Shown: piece by piece, positions 28,201 through 39,469 of the stretch
Layout: each line of letters opens with the position of its first letter
Position numbering within the stretch: position 1 is the first letter of the stretch
DNA from: Numida meleagris
Lineage: Eukaryota; Chordata; Aves; Galliformes; Numididae
NCBI RefSeq assembly: GCF_002078875.1
Contig: NC_034415.1
Coordinates: 21,033,225-21,097,224, forward strand
Direction: 5' to 3'
DNA: 64,000 nucleotides
Notes under the pieces: generated by a model
Told to the model about the DNA's origin: nothing
Seen by the model: the letters and a program-made list of their open reading frames with translations, nothing else
Databases searched by the model: none
Program-made: the position numbers and the translations under genes

Positions 28201-29560
28201 CCTCTGCTCCAACAAATTCTCTTTCCTCAGCTCTGACTTGTGAGATTTGTCTTCAATAAAATACAGCTTTAGTGCTGCAGGCTTGGAAAAGGCAATGAGT
28301 CACCTTGGCTTCTCCCTTCTGCCCCACTTAGCTCCCAGCCCACTGCTTGCTGAGGATCTCTTCTGCTGATGAACAGCCCAATGCTGATCAACGCCAGTCA
28401 TCCCAAAAATATGGGTTTGCACAGTGGCATGGGGCAGGAGCTGCCAAACCCTGCAGGGCCAGCAGTGCTCCATGGGGACACAACCCCAGCACCAAGTCGC
28501 TGTCTTTCTCCCAGGCCGGCATCTCCCTCCTCCTCCCTTTGCACCCCGTCCCCCCAGGCCCTTTGCTGCCGCTATATTCCTCTCACTTTTCTGTTATGAA
28601 CTTTTTCCTATTAAATTAGGATAATCAACATTGCCATCCCCTGCTGCTCCCTGCGCTGGCCGCCAGCCAGGAACCATGGGATGGGAGCTAAATAAAGCAC
28701 AGCGAGAGGCAGCAGTCAATGCAGCGTTTCCCGAATACGAAACTTTCTTTCAGGAACTGTTCCCACTCCTCTGCTCTCTTCGCTGCTCAGACCTATCTGG
28801 TCCATGTGCTGATCAGGTGTGCCCCATCTACTCCCCTCTGCTGCGTGTCCCCTCAGGCACTTGCCACAGCCAGGCCGCTCTGCAGCTTCTCCCAGTGTAC
28901 CAAAATGCTGTAAAACATGTAAAATAATTCCCTTTAAGAACAGAGGAGTTTGCAAAGGCCTAGTTACTTCTTTAACAGGATGCCAGAAAACAGTACATCT
29001 TCTTTTGGTGGCACTAAGCAGCCAGAAACAAATTTCTGAGGAAGGGGGTGAGATTTTATGGGCATGGTCCCATCACCATTGCTCCATTCCATCTGCCCCT
29101 GAATGGAGGCAGAGATACCGAGACCCCCACACTGAAGGAGGAAGGTGTAAAAGGAGCAACCGCTCAGGGGACAAAGTCCCCGTTTCCACCTTCCTCCTCT
29201 ATGCCATGGGATGGAAGAAGAACCAGCCCGAGGCAGGCTCAGCAGCAGCCTGCTGTGGGCAGAGGGCACTGGTTGCACAGGAGGAGCCAGAAACCTTCTG
29301 TTAGCAGTGGGGGCAGGTTGCAGCTTGCAGCTGCTGCAGCGCAGGGCAGTAGGGCCGGAGAGGAAGCGGTGGAACCAAGGGGTTTGCATGGGGATTTTGA
29401 GGCCTTCCAGAGAACAGCGCGGGCTGTAGGGGGCCTGGCCATGGCCAGCTTTGCAGCAGTGCTGCTTCTTCAGAAATGCCACCAGAGGAAGGAAGGGACA
29501 ACCTGGTGGCCATCTGGGTTTGCGCTCGGGCTGGGATTTCCTTCACCAGCAAGTATCTGG
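25260..29560. other. Intergenic stretch, no recognisable gene
   Basis: Between the TESK2 promoter and the mucin-like gene. Base composition rises toward GC to the right. Many overlapping open frames exist on both strands but none shows a domain, conserved motif or good splice context. An AATAAA at 28,255-28,260 on the plus strand could end a noncoding transcript begun at the TATA box near 25,164; this is speculative. Confidence 0.5.
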
Positions 29561-30028
29561 GGAAAGGCCCTGGAAGCGCCTGGAAGGGGCTACCCAGCGC
29601 CCAGGAGGGCCGGGGGTGCCCCCAGGAGCCCGGGCACCCTGAATGCCCAGGGGAGGGATACAAGCGCACCCCGTTCCCAGCCTTGCCAACAGCTCCGGGC
29701 ATCCCAAAGCAGCACAAGGCTCCAGCGCGACGCCACTTTGCATCACCCCTATCCCTGCATGGGGTGGAAGCGATGGTTCTGAGTGCGCCTGCGGGACCGG
29801 ACCGGGAGATGTCGAGAGACCGCACCTGGGTAGCAGGGCCGGAGATGCCCCGGGCAGGGAACGACCGCACCGGGAGTGCCGGCGGCCGAAAGGGAACGGA
29901 ACGGAACGGGCCGGGGGCTCTGGGAGTGGCGGCGGCCCCCGCCCCGCCCGTCCGTGCCCGGGGCCGCCCCCACGTGCCGCCCGCCCCGCCCCAGTCCCGC
30001 CGGCGGAGGCAGCGCGGATCGGCCCAGC

Positions 30029-30095
30029 ATGGAGGGGACGCGGCGCGCCCTGCTCCGCCTCGCCGCCGCCTGCTGCCTGCTCTGCGCCCTGCCAG
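30029..30095 (+). CDS. Mucin-like gene exon 1 (signal peptide)
   Basis: The start lies in the context CCCAGCATGG. There are 22 codons plus one base before the donor CCAG|GTACCG. It encodes two arginines followed by a hydrophobic Leu/Ala/Cys core, a typical signal peptide; cleavage is probably after the ALPG segment completed by exon 2. Confidence 0.85.
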
Positions 30096-33000
30096 GTACC
30101 GCGGTGGGCCGGGATGGGTGGGGGGGTCCCACCGCTCTCGCAGCGCCGGAGCTGGAGCAGCCCTTACCCCGGGATGGGAGCCGCGGGCCCCGAAAGTTGG
30201 GCAGAGCCCCGCGCGATCCGGGGATGCTGCGGGACAAAGCGGCGGGACAAAGCGGCAGCCCCACAGCCCCGCGTCCCGGCGGCCGCTCCCGGGCCGGAGC
30301 TCCGCGGCTCCACGTGGGCCCGTGCCGGCGGCCACGCGGTGGGAACGCACCCCGAGCTGGGGGTGGGGAGGGTGGGGGGGCACCGTCGGCAGTCCCGGTG
30401 AGCGGGGCAGTGACAAAGCGTGGGGCTCGGCGGGAAGCAGGCGTGCTCGGCTTCTCGGCTGCTGGGAAAACAAGAAACGGAATAAAGCAAAAAGCTCCCA
30501 GCCAGCTCCCCTGGGGTGGGCTGGGGGAGGGGGGGATGGTCACAGCACGGCGAGGGCAGCAGTGGGGACGAAGGCGTGACACCAACTTGTCTCTGGTAAC
30601 CCCCAGTGGGGCTGTGGCATGAACCCGTCGGTGCTGCCCGCGGGGCTGAGGCTCTGAGCCCCGGCTGCCGTTTGTGTGGGGTTAGGGCTGAGTGCGGGCA
30701 AGCGGCCCCAGACCCACCTGTTGTGTGGGGAAGGCACGCGGCATCGGGCTCCCGGCCGCTGGCGGTGCGGCTGCAGCGCGTGGCTGCGGGGTTCCCAGCA
30801 GCTGAGAGCAGCCCTGCCCCGCACTCACCCCGTGTCACAGCTCCGAGCACATCGGGGTACCCCAAGGAGCTGCTTTCGGGGGGCTCCTGAGAGCCCCTCA
30901 CTGCAGCGTCCCAGACGCGGGGACATGGCAGAATTAACCTTGTGCTGGACTTTTGGGTTGCCTCGTGCTCCGTGTCCCAATCCCAGTGTCCCTTTGTGGC
31001 CCCAGGAAATGGCACCCGTACAGCTTGGCCCTCATCCTTGCAGCTCTTGGATCCGCTACCTAACCCCAGCCCCAGCCGAGAGAGAAAAGATTTTGTGAAA
31101 TAGACGGCACGGGAGAGCTGCCACCGATAAAGAAAAGCCGCATGGCGAGCTCAGTCCTTATCGAGACACCAGAGAATCCCACCAGCACTGTGGAGGTGGA
31201 AGGGGTCACCCAGCAACTGGCCCCAAAGCAAAACCTGCCTGGAACTGGGCTCATCCCAGCACCACAGATGCATCTTTGCCCCACACCTGGTGCTGGTCCT
31301 CGTTGGCCGGACACTGCTGCATCCCCCGCTCTCTGCCCACCCAGCTCTCAATGCAGCCTTTCTTCGCTGCCTGCGGAAATCCACTTCCTCCAGCACCATC
31401 AGCCTTAAAAATAAAATCCCAGGGTAATTTTGGGCTGGACACCGTGCTGCCTCTCATCTCCCATGCTGAGCTGCCTTGTGAGCAGAGGTGACAGCACAGC
31501 ACAGTGAGCAACACCAGCGTATGAATCCCATCTGCACACCCCACAGACATAACATGGGGATTTACCACTTTTTACCAGGGGGATGGAGGTAGGCAGTCCC
31601 AGCCTGGCTGGCTGCAGCTCCCTGCACCCAGCACTGAAGCACAGCTTAGTCCTCTCCTTGGGGGGGGTGGCCCCCCCTCTACCAGGACCCTGACAGCACA
31701 GGGCTGCAGCACTCACCTCCTCTGGTCCCAATTCTCCATGCTATGGGCAGAGAGGCAGACCCAAAGGACAGACGCAGTTGGTGCCCCATGGCTAGGAAGG
31801 TCCTGGGACAGGGTAGAATTCCTGGTGTCCAGGCTCCCCCAGCTCATGCCACACTGCCTGGGTTCCCTGCTGACATAGGGCTGCTGTTAAGGCAACTGGC
31901 TAATTAATTTTCCCCTAATGACATGAGCGCTTCCTCCCCTGCAGCTGTGGCTCCTGAGGTAATCATGGCTGGGGCTGGCTGATGCCAGATCTCCTACTGC
32001 TGTGGTGATTGTTGGGGTTACACGCAGACCCAGACGGGGCTCTAAGAGTCACATGTGCCCCCAAATCTCCGGGCAGTCTCTGGGCAGAGGTGTCTTCATC
32101 ACAGCTCAATCCTCAACCGAGGCACAAAGCAAACAGCATGGGAGCGTGGGCACCTCCCTGCCAGGCAGGGTGCTGTGCAGCTGCATGCGGCCAGCGGAAA
32201 ACAATTGCCTGGGGAGGTGGTGGTGGCCATGCAGACAGCCTGCACTGCCCTGTCTGGGGAACCTGGGGTAAGCCCCCCTCTCTTAGTGGGGGAGCAGGGA
32301 AGGAGCTCCATGTAGACCTGTAGCACGGCTTCATGCATTTCTCCCCATCCTGGCACGGTGTGTGCACCCCCAGGCTGCTGGGTCCTGCAGATGGGCGCTA
32401 CCACACGTCCCTGACACCTCCCAGCACCGCCGCCTGCCCCAGGCATGTCTGTGCTATTCTTTGGCTTCTCCTGGTAAGGAAGAGCCCATGCTTGGCATTC
32501 ACAGCACTGCTTCCAGGGCTGCTCCTTTCTGCTAACAACTCTCGCTCTGCCGCCCATCCCAAACGCAGTGCCACCAAACAAGGTGGTGGCATTGGAGCTG
32601 TCCTGCACCCCCCCCTTTTGCTCCCCGGGGGCTCACACCTGAGGCCCGGCATCTGCACCACCCTGGGGAGGTTTCCTGCTGCCTGCCCGGGCAGGCTGGG
32701 CACTGGGTTGTCTTTTGCTGGCGCCACGCTCGCTCAGCGCCCCATATCTAATCAGAGCCCCATCCCGTGCTCAGCTCGAGGCCACCTGCCCTGTTGTGCT
32801 GGAAGGAGCTTCTGGGTCAGGAGACCTTTCTATTCCTGTCTCTTACCACTGCCCTTCGCTGCATGCCTGGCCTGGCGGGTTCCCAGAGCCGTGCTGGGCA
32901 CTTGACACCTGTGCTTCAGCTCCCCCTGGTTCGCTGCTCAAACCTGGACCACTGGCAGCAGATAGAGCCTGTTCAGCTTCTGTCTGCCAGGATGGACATG

Positions 33001-36000
33001 GGGGCAGTCCTGGCATCAGCCCTGGTAGTGCTGCAGCGTGCCACAAACACAACCTCGTGTCATCCCACCTCCATCAAGGTCCCATGAGGTACTGGGCTGG
33101 GACCAGGATCCCAAAGTAGTTGGGGGTTTGCTCTGTGGCATCCCCACCACCCTACCTGAAACCTCTGCCGTCCAGGTTCTTTAATTCTGAGCTCTGCATT
33201 ACAGCAGAAAGGTCAGGGCTGGCTGCTGTCTAATCAGCAGCTATTCCAGCTCTGTTTCTCGATGAGATGAAGAGCCTCGGCTTTAAATCTCACTGTCTGC
33301 GTTTATTTGCATTCATACTTAAGCTCTTTTTCCTTGAAGAGGCTTTTTAATTATCCTTGGTTGGTAACCATCAAAATATAATAACTGGCAACAAAAGACG
33401 ATTTCTACACCTAATGGGGTACTTTACTAAGGAAGAGGATGTAATTGCTGAGATACACCTAGGTTACTTTTAAAACATTGTATTAATTTTGCATTTTGCT
33501 ATATTGTTTGTGAGTTGTTACACTTCAATGGGAACTGAATTCAGTTAGAGCACAAAAATAGCGCTTGGGGAGGTGCCGCTGGTTGTGTGCTCTGCGGGCA
33601 GCCGATTGCAGGGAGTGCAGGCGGTGACATCCCATGCTGCCAGCACCGGGGATCCCTGATCCTACAGCACCTTGCAAAATCTTGGGTGGATCCTTTCCCT
33701 TCTTTGTGCTCAGCTCTTCTGAGCGACCCTGTGAGCCTCTTGCAGCAGTGGCTGCAGGCTGTACCCTGTGCTCTGCTTTCCTTCAGCCCTGAGCCAGGCT
33801 GCCACTGCCTTCCCTACTGCATGTGGCTCTAGTACCTCTCACCCTGGGCTTGCTGCAAGAGGGATTTTGGAAATGGTGGTGAATTGGTGTCAGATTTGTC
33901 TCGGCTCTTGGGGAGCTGCTGTTTCTGGCTGAGTTAGGAAGGAGGGTGCAGAGGACACCGTGCATCCCAGTACAGTCCTTCCACAGCCCCTCGCTTGGCC
34001 CCAGCCCTGCAGCCTGGGCAGGGAGAGCACAGCAGGAACAGCCCCGTCTCCTGCAGAGCTGGCTTCCTTCACTCTGGCATATTTATACCACGTCTGCTCC
34101 AGAGCCGGTGGGAGCGCGGGCTGATGTGCAGGGGTCCGTCAGCGAGGCCCGGAGCCTCCCCTGCCCCACAGGCGGGGAGTGGATCCCACTCTCATCCAAT
34201 GCAGGGGCATCTTGGCCAGCTGCATTTCTCCTCCCCAAAGGCTGCTCTCTTCCTGCCCCCTCTGTTTCCCAGACAGAGGTCACTGCAGTCAGCGATGTCT
34301 GCTGGGAGCCGCACACCCTCCTGCTCTGCCCCAGCGTGCTCTGAGATTGCTGGTTCCCAGCAAGCCGGCAGCTGGCCTGGCTCCTTCACTCGCAGCATGG
34401 CCGTTGTTGCTTTGTTATGATCCAAGGGTGACTGCTGTCGTGCCTCGGAGGATCCCAGGGAAAGTGAAGAATCCTCTCTGAGTCCTCCCCTTCCTTTTCT
34501 ACTTGAGGCAGAGGGGCCTGGTTCCCTCCTGTATGCAGGAGGTGGAGAGGATGATGCCCCAGGCAATGCAGCCGCAGCCTCCCTGGCATCTGGTGCAGGA
34601 AGCAGAGCTGCTCCAGGAGGATGCCAGAGTGACGAGCTCTGACCTGCACCTCTGCAAGTAGCTGATAAATAGCTGAAGTCATCATTGCTCAGCAATAGAG
34701 CAGCAGCGGCTGGGCTGGAGGCCGTGATTTTCAGAGCTGTTGGGCACCAAAGATGGAGGGCTGGCCTCTGCCCCGCTGCTCTGCACCAGGCTGGGTGGGT
34801 GCGGGCTGCAGCTGGTGCCCACAGTCACGATAAAACGATGGGAATCAAAGCAGTAACATAGCACATCCTAATGCAGGACCGTGGAGGGGCATTTTTATTT
34901 TAAAACAAAACTGAAGGAAAACTCATTGGTGCTTGTGCTTTTCAGCATCCACATGCTGACACCAGACTGCACACAGGGTGCTTCCCTGCTGTTCCGTGAG
35001 GTGCGGGCTGGTGGCTTTGGCTGTGCCCTCACTCTTCGGAGGTGATGGAGGTGACAGATGGTGATGGTGATCTTTTGTCTGTCTGCCCCCGAGCAATCGG
35101 GATTTACTCGCTGTCCTTCATCTCTTTGTCCATCCTGTGCATCTTGCCTTGTTCTCCATCTTCTCACCATCACCTCCTAATGGCCGGAGGTTTTGTGTGA
35201 GCTCCATTTGGGCTTTCCCTCTTTCCAGGCTCTCCTTTGTTTGCTGAGCTGGGCTGCTGTGCTCACTGACACGCTAATCAGGTGCCATCTACTCCTGCGG
35301 TGCTCCAAGGCCCCTGGGTGGGTTCCCCTGCCCAACCTGTCCCACACTTGCTAATTTTAACATCTCTACCAGATAAACAGTGTTAGTGGAATGAGGGGAG
35401 CTGCTTCCCCCCACAAACCTCCCTGCCCCACAACACCTCCTGGCAGGGATGCCAGCTCATGTGCAGACCTCACTCTGCTTCTCTCTGGTTTTCTGTTCCT
35501 AGCTAGAAAGTGGCACAAGCATTTCAGTGCTGGTCAGCCCTTCGTGCCACACAGCTTCTCCCAAAACTTCCCCCTGCGTTACCCCAGTTACAGCTTGCCA
35601 CCCCACAGGAGGCTGCCCCAGCACAGGCCAGCTATTCAGAGCAGCACATCACCAGGCTTGCTGCTGGCCAGGCACCTGGCCACCGCCTTTCCTGTTTATC
35701 CTGCAACAACAGCGCAGCTCTGTGTGCGTTGCTGCATAGGGGCAGGTAGCGGCGTATTTACGGAGCACCCTCCTCTGCCCAGCTGAGATCCTTTGGCACT
35801 GCCCAGCGCGGGCTCTGGAGCTGCTGGGTTGGCAGCACGCTGCATAGCACGTTCTGGGCACGGCCAGCCAGATCCTGGACACGTCAAAGGGAGATGGCTT
35901 ATGCCTTCAGTCTTTCAGTTGCCCCAAGCTCCTCTGGAGAGCTCGCTCTCCAAATGTGCCGTGCGGGGCTGAGCTGCTTGTGCTCTTGTTGGACTGGGGC

Positions 36001-39000
36001 CCTGGGATGGGGAATCATGGCTCTGTCACTCAGCTCCTGGGTTTGGAATCCTGCAGCTGGTTGGGGTACTGCGAAGGGCTCTGGAGAGAGACGTATTGTG
36101 TCTTTTTTTAGGCCCTGGTAAGTGCTGGAGCTGGAGAAGAGCTCTGATAACTCTGTCCATTCTGAAGAGCTTTTAAAAACTGCTGAGTTTTTCATCAAAG
36201 CCTTTGTACTGGAGTGGGCTGCTTTGTTGGTGAGCGAATGTTTCTTGGCTATGGCATCCACCTCGGATGCTTCTCCACTACAGACAGAATGGGCACAAAG
36301 ATGGATTTTCTTCAGTACTTTTACTTTCTTTTGCAGTTAGCTGTCATGCCTCCGTGGCTTAGGTAGAAACTTGGGACAGAAATAGCAAAAATATTGACCA
36401 TGCGATGTTTTCAAATGCTCTGGAGAGTCCAACCTGGTGTGGCAACATTTCTCTGTTTTTTGGTTTTTTTTTTCTGTTTACACCCTTCAAAAACCCAAGC
36501 AAGATCCATGTTTGTCAACTGGCAGCGTGAGGGCTTTGCAGCTTCTCTCCTGCGTGCTGTCACTGCTGAGCAGATCCAGGGAGGGGGTCCTGCTTGCAGC
36601 CGTGTCTGCTCCAGTGGGAGGCAGAGTGGCTCTCCATTTCTATGACAGCAGTCACACTCGATGGTGATAATGTGCTCATAAATAGCCCATGAAAGCAGCT
36701 GCCAAAGTATACCACCAGCTTCTGTACAGCTCTGCTCACATCTGTTTTCTGTACTTCCTCTGGCCAGGGCAGATAGTGATTTAGCTTAAGTGGTAGAAGG
36801 AAATTATTTTCTGAGAGGGCAGTGAGCCCTGGCACAGCTGCCTGGAGAGCTGTGAGTGCCTCATCCTGGAGGTACCCAAGGCCAGGCTGGATGGGCCCTA
36901 GACAGCCTGAGCTGGTGGGGGCACCCAGCCCTACGCAGGGGGTGGGGCTGGGGGGGCTTTAAGGTCCCTTCCAACCCAACCACTCTGTAGTTCTATGAGA
37001 GAGAGGGAGGAGGGTAAAGACAGGTTTCCCATAGCAGGTCCCTGCCAGGAGAGCAGAGAAGCTATTTGAACCATTTCCCCAGATGTGAACCTGTGCTGCA
37101 TTTGGAGTTAACAGGCTGGGTAGATTCAGCTCCTGGCCTGTCCTTCTGTTTCATCTCTCAATGTGAGATTTCTGAAACATTTATCAGCATTTACTAACTC
37201 TCTTCTGTAGGAGAGGGACAGAAGACAACAGAGACCGTGGTGCTGTCACCTCTTCTTAACACAGTGCCAACCTCTCATCAGCTCAGGGAAGTCTCTGACC
37301 TCAGCCCAGACACTACTGCTGTTCCAGAGACAAGCTTGGAGAAAAACGTGACTGCTGCAGCACTCAATGCCACTGGAGTTCACCCTACGGATGAGGATGC
37401 CTTCATCTCTGCCACTCCTGTGGTTGGCACCGAGACAGAGAGACTGCAGGCTTCCACCACTGCCAGCCCCACAGCCATCACAGTTATACAGCATGAGCAC
37501 CACAACATGAGCTTGTCAGCTAACAGCACTGAAATCCCCTCCCCTGCCTCAACAGCCAGTACTCTGGAAAAAAATCTGCCTGACCATGAAGTCACAGAGC
37601 CCTTCAGCGCAACCGAAGAAATGGATGATGCCAGCAGTGCCACCCCAACACCTCCAAACAGCGTGTCTGGTGAGGTTCTGCCTTTCATGACTGAGCAACC
37701 TGAGAACTTTGGGTGCTGAATGCCTCTGTTCCCATGAACTCTTGTGGGAAATGGAGATGGGGAGGAGTAGAAATATCCCGTTCAGTGGGACTGAGTTGCA
37801 GAGGTGCTCTCAGTTCAGCATCCTCCCTGCAAATCCCATTAATCGTGGCATTTATTCTGTTGGCTGCTTGCTTGGACATTGATCGTTTGCAGTGAAGGCC
37901 ACATATGAAAAATAAGTGGGCTTTCTAGCACTGTGCCTTACGGTGTGGCTCAGCTGTGACTGTGCTGTAGGACTCTCTTGCTTACCAAAGGGTTGTCAGT
38001 AAGCTGCTTTTCCTATAGTCCCCTAAAGTCTATTTTACAACCTTACTTCCATCTTGTTCAGTCCCACAGCACAATGCACTTGCACTTTATCCTTTGAAAT
38101 AATTGTTTGTCCCTATTTTGCAGCAACAACCAACAGATCTCAGCTGGAGCCGACCAGTGGGCAGACCATGGGGCCCACAGTGGCAAGAGCTGAAACCAGG
38201 CCAGGAACAAGCCCTGTAGTGAGCACAGAGGCAGAGGCCTCTGCTCCCACCTCCACTGTAGGGAGCACATCCCCTGCCACCACCTCCAGTACTGTTACGA
38301 TGAGACTCCCCATGACCAGCTCTACCGCTGCCAGCACAGCCGCCATCCCCACCAGCACATCTCCAGTGGGGCAGCAATTGGAGCCCATGCATGAGAAAGC
38401 TTCTGTGCTGGATGTTGGTGATGATGAAAATCCAGGTAAATGCTCTGCACTTGTCCCTGCTCTTGCAAAACGTGACAAAGAGTTGGGGGTACTTCAAATT
38501 TCCTCCCAGTTGTACTGAGCAGAATAACTGTGAAGACTCTCATTTGGCCCCATTCCTTTGCAGAGCTCCCAAGTTCTCCTACAATGAGGGCTGACCCCTC
38601 GGTAATCGCAGTGATCTCCGTCTTCATTGTCATGGTGGGCATCCTGGGCTTGGTGGGCTTCCTGAGATACCGCCAGCACAACAGCCACATGGAGTTCCGA
38701 CGCCTGCAGGACCTGCCCATGGTGAGCGATGCCTCAGTGCTGCCTTGCTTCTGGCTTCTGGCTGCTCAGCAGTTCTCCTTCTATTGAATTAGCCATGCTT
38801 GGGGTATTTGTAGGAGAAAGGATGCTGATCACAAATCCTGTTCCCTCTTTGGTCTCTCTCCTTCCATCCAGGGTTGCACTGAGACGGCAAGTCTCATGGT
38901 TGGCCACTAAAGCTCTCTGCTTTCCCCTCACTCTTCAGGGGACACTAAGAGGTTAAGCAGAGAGAGACAGGGGACCACCATACAAATTTCCCCTGTAACA

Positions 39001-39469
39001 CCTCCTTCCTAGCCTGTTCCCCTGGATTCCGATGTTTGCTTTGTGACTATGACAAAGCAGAATTTGTGCTCTGCCCAGGGGAGGTTGTCTGTCTGTCTTT
39101 CTGCATTTGACCCTTTGGGGATACAAAAAGATGAGAGGTTCAGAGCTGGGGAGGCAGCAACTAACTAGCAGATGTGCACTGATGCCCTCCTGCAGCTAGC
39201 AGCAAGCAAACTGTCACAACCTCAGTGTGGTTCTCCACAGCCATGCACGCACCTCTTCTCTCCAACACACACAGCAGGACAGGAGAGTGAGTGTCCAAAG
39301 ATCCATTGTGAAGGGATGATGTTGACGGTTGGGCAAATGGCCACGCTGTGACAGTGGGGATGGTGAGGCTGAGGCTGCACATCCTGCGGATGTCCCATTA
39401 AAACACACTCTTCTCTGCTTCCAGGATGACATGATGGAGGATACCCCCCTCTCACTCTACAGCTACTAG
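30029..39469 (+). CDS. Mucin-like single-pass type I membrane protein, 346 aa, five exons, not assigned to a known family
   Basis: Coding exons: 30029..30095, 37211..37669, 38124..38435, 38564..38721, 39425..39469. Every junction is GT-AG, the phases match (1,1,1,0), and the reading frame is continuous to TAG. Residues 1-23 form a signal peptide (MEGTRRALLRLAAACC, then LLCALPG). Residues 24-279 are Thr/Ser/Pro/Ala-rich and mucin-like, with N-glycosylation sequons NVT, NAT, NMS, NST and NRS and almost no cysteine. A hydrophobic helix at about 292-313 contains Gly-x-x-Gly spacing (G305, G308, G311). A 33-residue cytoplasmic tail follows, with RYRQH, then EFRRLQDLPMDDMMEDTP and a terminal LSLYSY. 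A role as a heavily O-glycosylated surface protein is inferred from architecture only. The compact, nonrepetitive tail is probably the conserved part. Human has no mucin gene that I recall at this site between TESK2 and MMACHC. Confidence 0.85.
30359..30380 (+). promoter_or_regulatory. G-quadruplex-type motif in intron 1
   Basis: Four G-runs of three or more (5, 4, 3 and 7 G) are separated by single bases T, A and T, the arrangement known to form very stable parallel quadruplexes. A second G-rich array of the same kind is at 30,513-30,535. Confidence 0.6.
30513..30535 (+). promoter_or_regulatory. Second G-quadruplex-type motif
   Basis: G-runs of 4, 3, 5 and 7 are separated by T, CT and A. 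It lies 420 bp after exon 1 of the mucin-like gene on the coding strand, so it could also form in the transcript. Confidence 0.55.
36840..36998 (+). mobile_element. CR1 LINE 3' tail fragment
   Basis: It contains GGAGGTACCCAAGGCCAGGC, GGCTTTAAGGTCCCTTCC, AACCCAACC and the terminal TTCTATGA, the typical avian CR1 3' end in plus orientation. It sits in intron 1 just upstream of exon 2 of the mucin-like gene. Confidence 0.92.
37211..37669 (+). CDS. Mucin-like gene exon 2 (Ser/Thr-rich ectodomain)
   Basis: The acceptor is TCTTCTGTAG|GAGAGG and the donor TCTG|GTGAGG, both phase 1. It encodes about 152 residues rich in Thr, Ser, Ala, Pro and Glu with four N-glycosylation sequons. Composition, not repeats, gives the mucin character; no tandem peptide repeat is seen. 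Confidence 0.88.
38124..38435 (+). CDS. Mucin-like gene exon 3 (Ser/Thr-rich ectodomain)
   Basis: The acceptor is TTTTGCAG|CAACAACC and the donor CCAG|GTAAAT, phase 1 at both ends, so this exon could be skipped without frameshift. It encodes TTNRSQLEP at its start, then a dense Thr/Ser run with TSTVGSTSPATTSSTV, ending in an acidic segment (DVGDDENP). Confidence 0.88.
38564..38721 (+). CDS. Mucin-like gene exon 4 (transmembrane helix and juxtamembrane tail)
   Basis: The acceptor is CTTTGCAG|AGCTCC and the donor CCCATG|GTGAGC, phase 0. It encodes a membrane segment SVIAVISVFIVMVGILGLVG followed by basic FLRYRQ and EFRRLQDLPM. The basic residues after the helix fit type I topology. Confidence 0.9.
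39425..39469 (+). CDS. Mucin-like gene exon 5 (C-terminus)
   Basis: The acceptor is CTGCTTCCAG|GATGAC. There are fourteen codons, DDMMEDTPLSLYSY, then TAG at 39,467-39,469. The acidic stretch followed by an aromatic end could bind a cytoplasmic partner; this is inference. Confidence 0.88.
   Translation, partial: DDMMEDTPLSLYSY

Larger units (their letters stand above)
29560..30450. promoter_or_regulatory. CpG-rich promoter and first exon region of the mucin-like gene
   Basis: Dense CpG and GC-box-like sequence surrounds the start codon at 30,029. No TATA box is evident near the presumed start. Long open frames on both strands here (up to 390 codons at 29,301-30,473 minus) are by-products of composition. 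The transcription start is not determinable. Confidence 0.6.
30096..37210 (+). other. Intron 1 of the mucin-like gene, 7.1 kb
   Basis: GC-rich intron. It contains G-quadruplex-type G runs just after exon 1, an AT-rich island near 33.17-33.56 kb, and a CR1 tail ending 210 bp before exon 2. No internal exon or RNA gene is recognised. Numerous overlapping open frames reflect composition. Confidence 0.75.

Noticed and set aside
29301..30473. 390-codon open frame on the minus strand, with a 367-codon frame on the plus strand at 29,476-30,579 and others overlapping
   Set aside because: Several frames are open at once in a CpG-rich block where stop codons are rare. Composition is Arg/Pro/Gly/Ala with no domain, and the real splice structure of the mucin-like gene runs through them.
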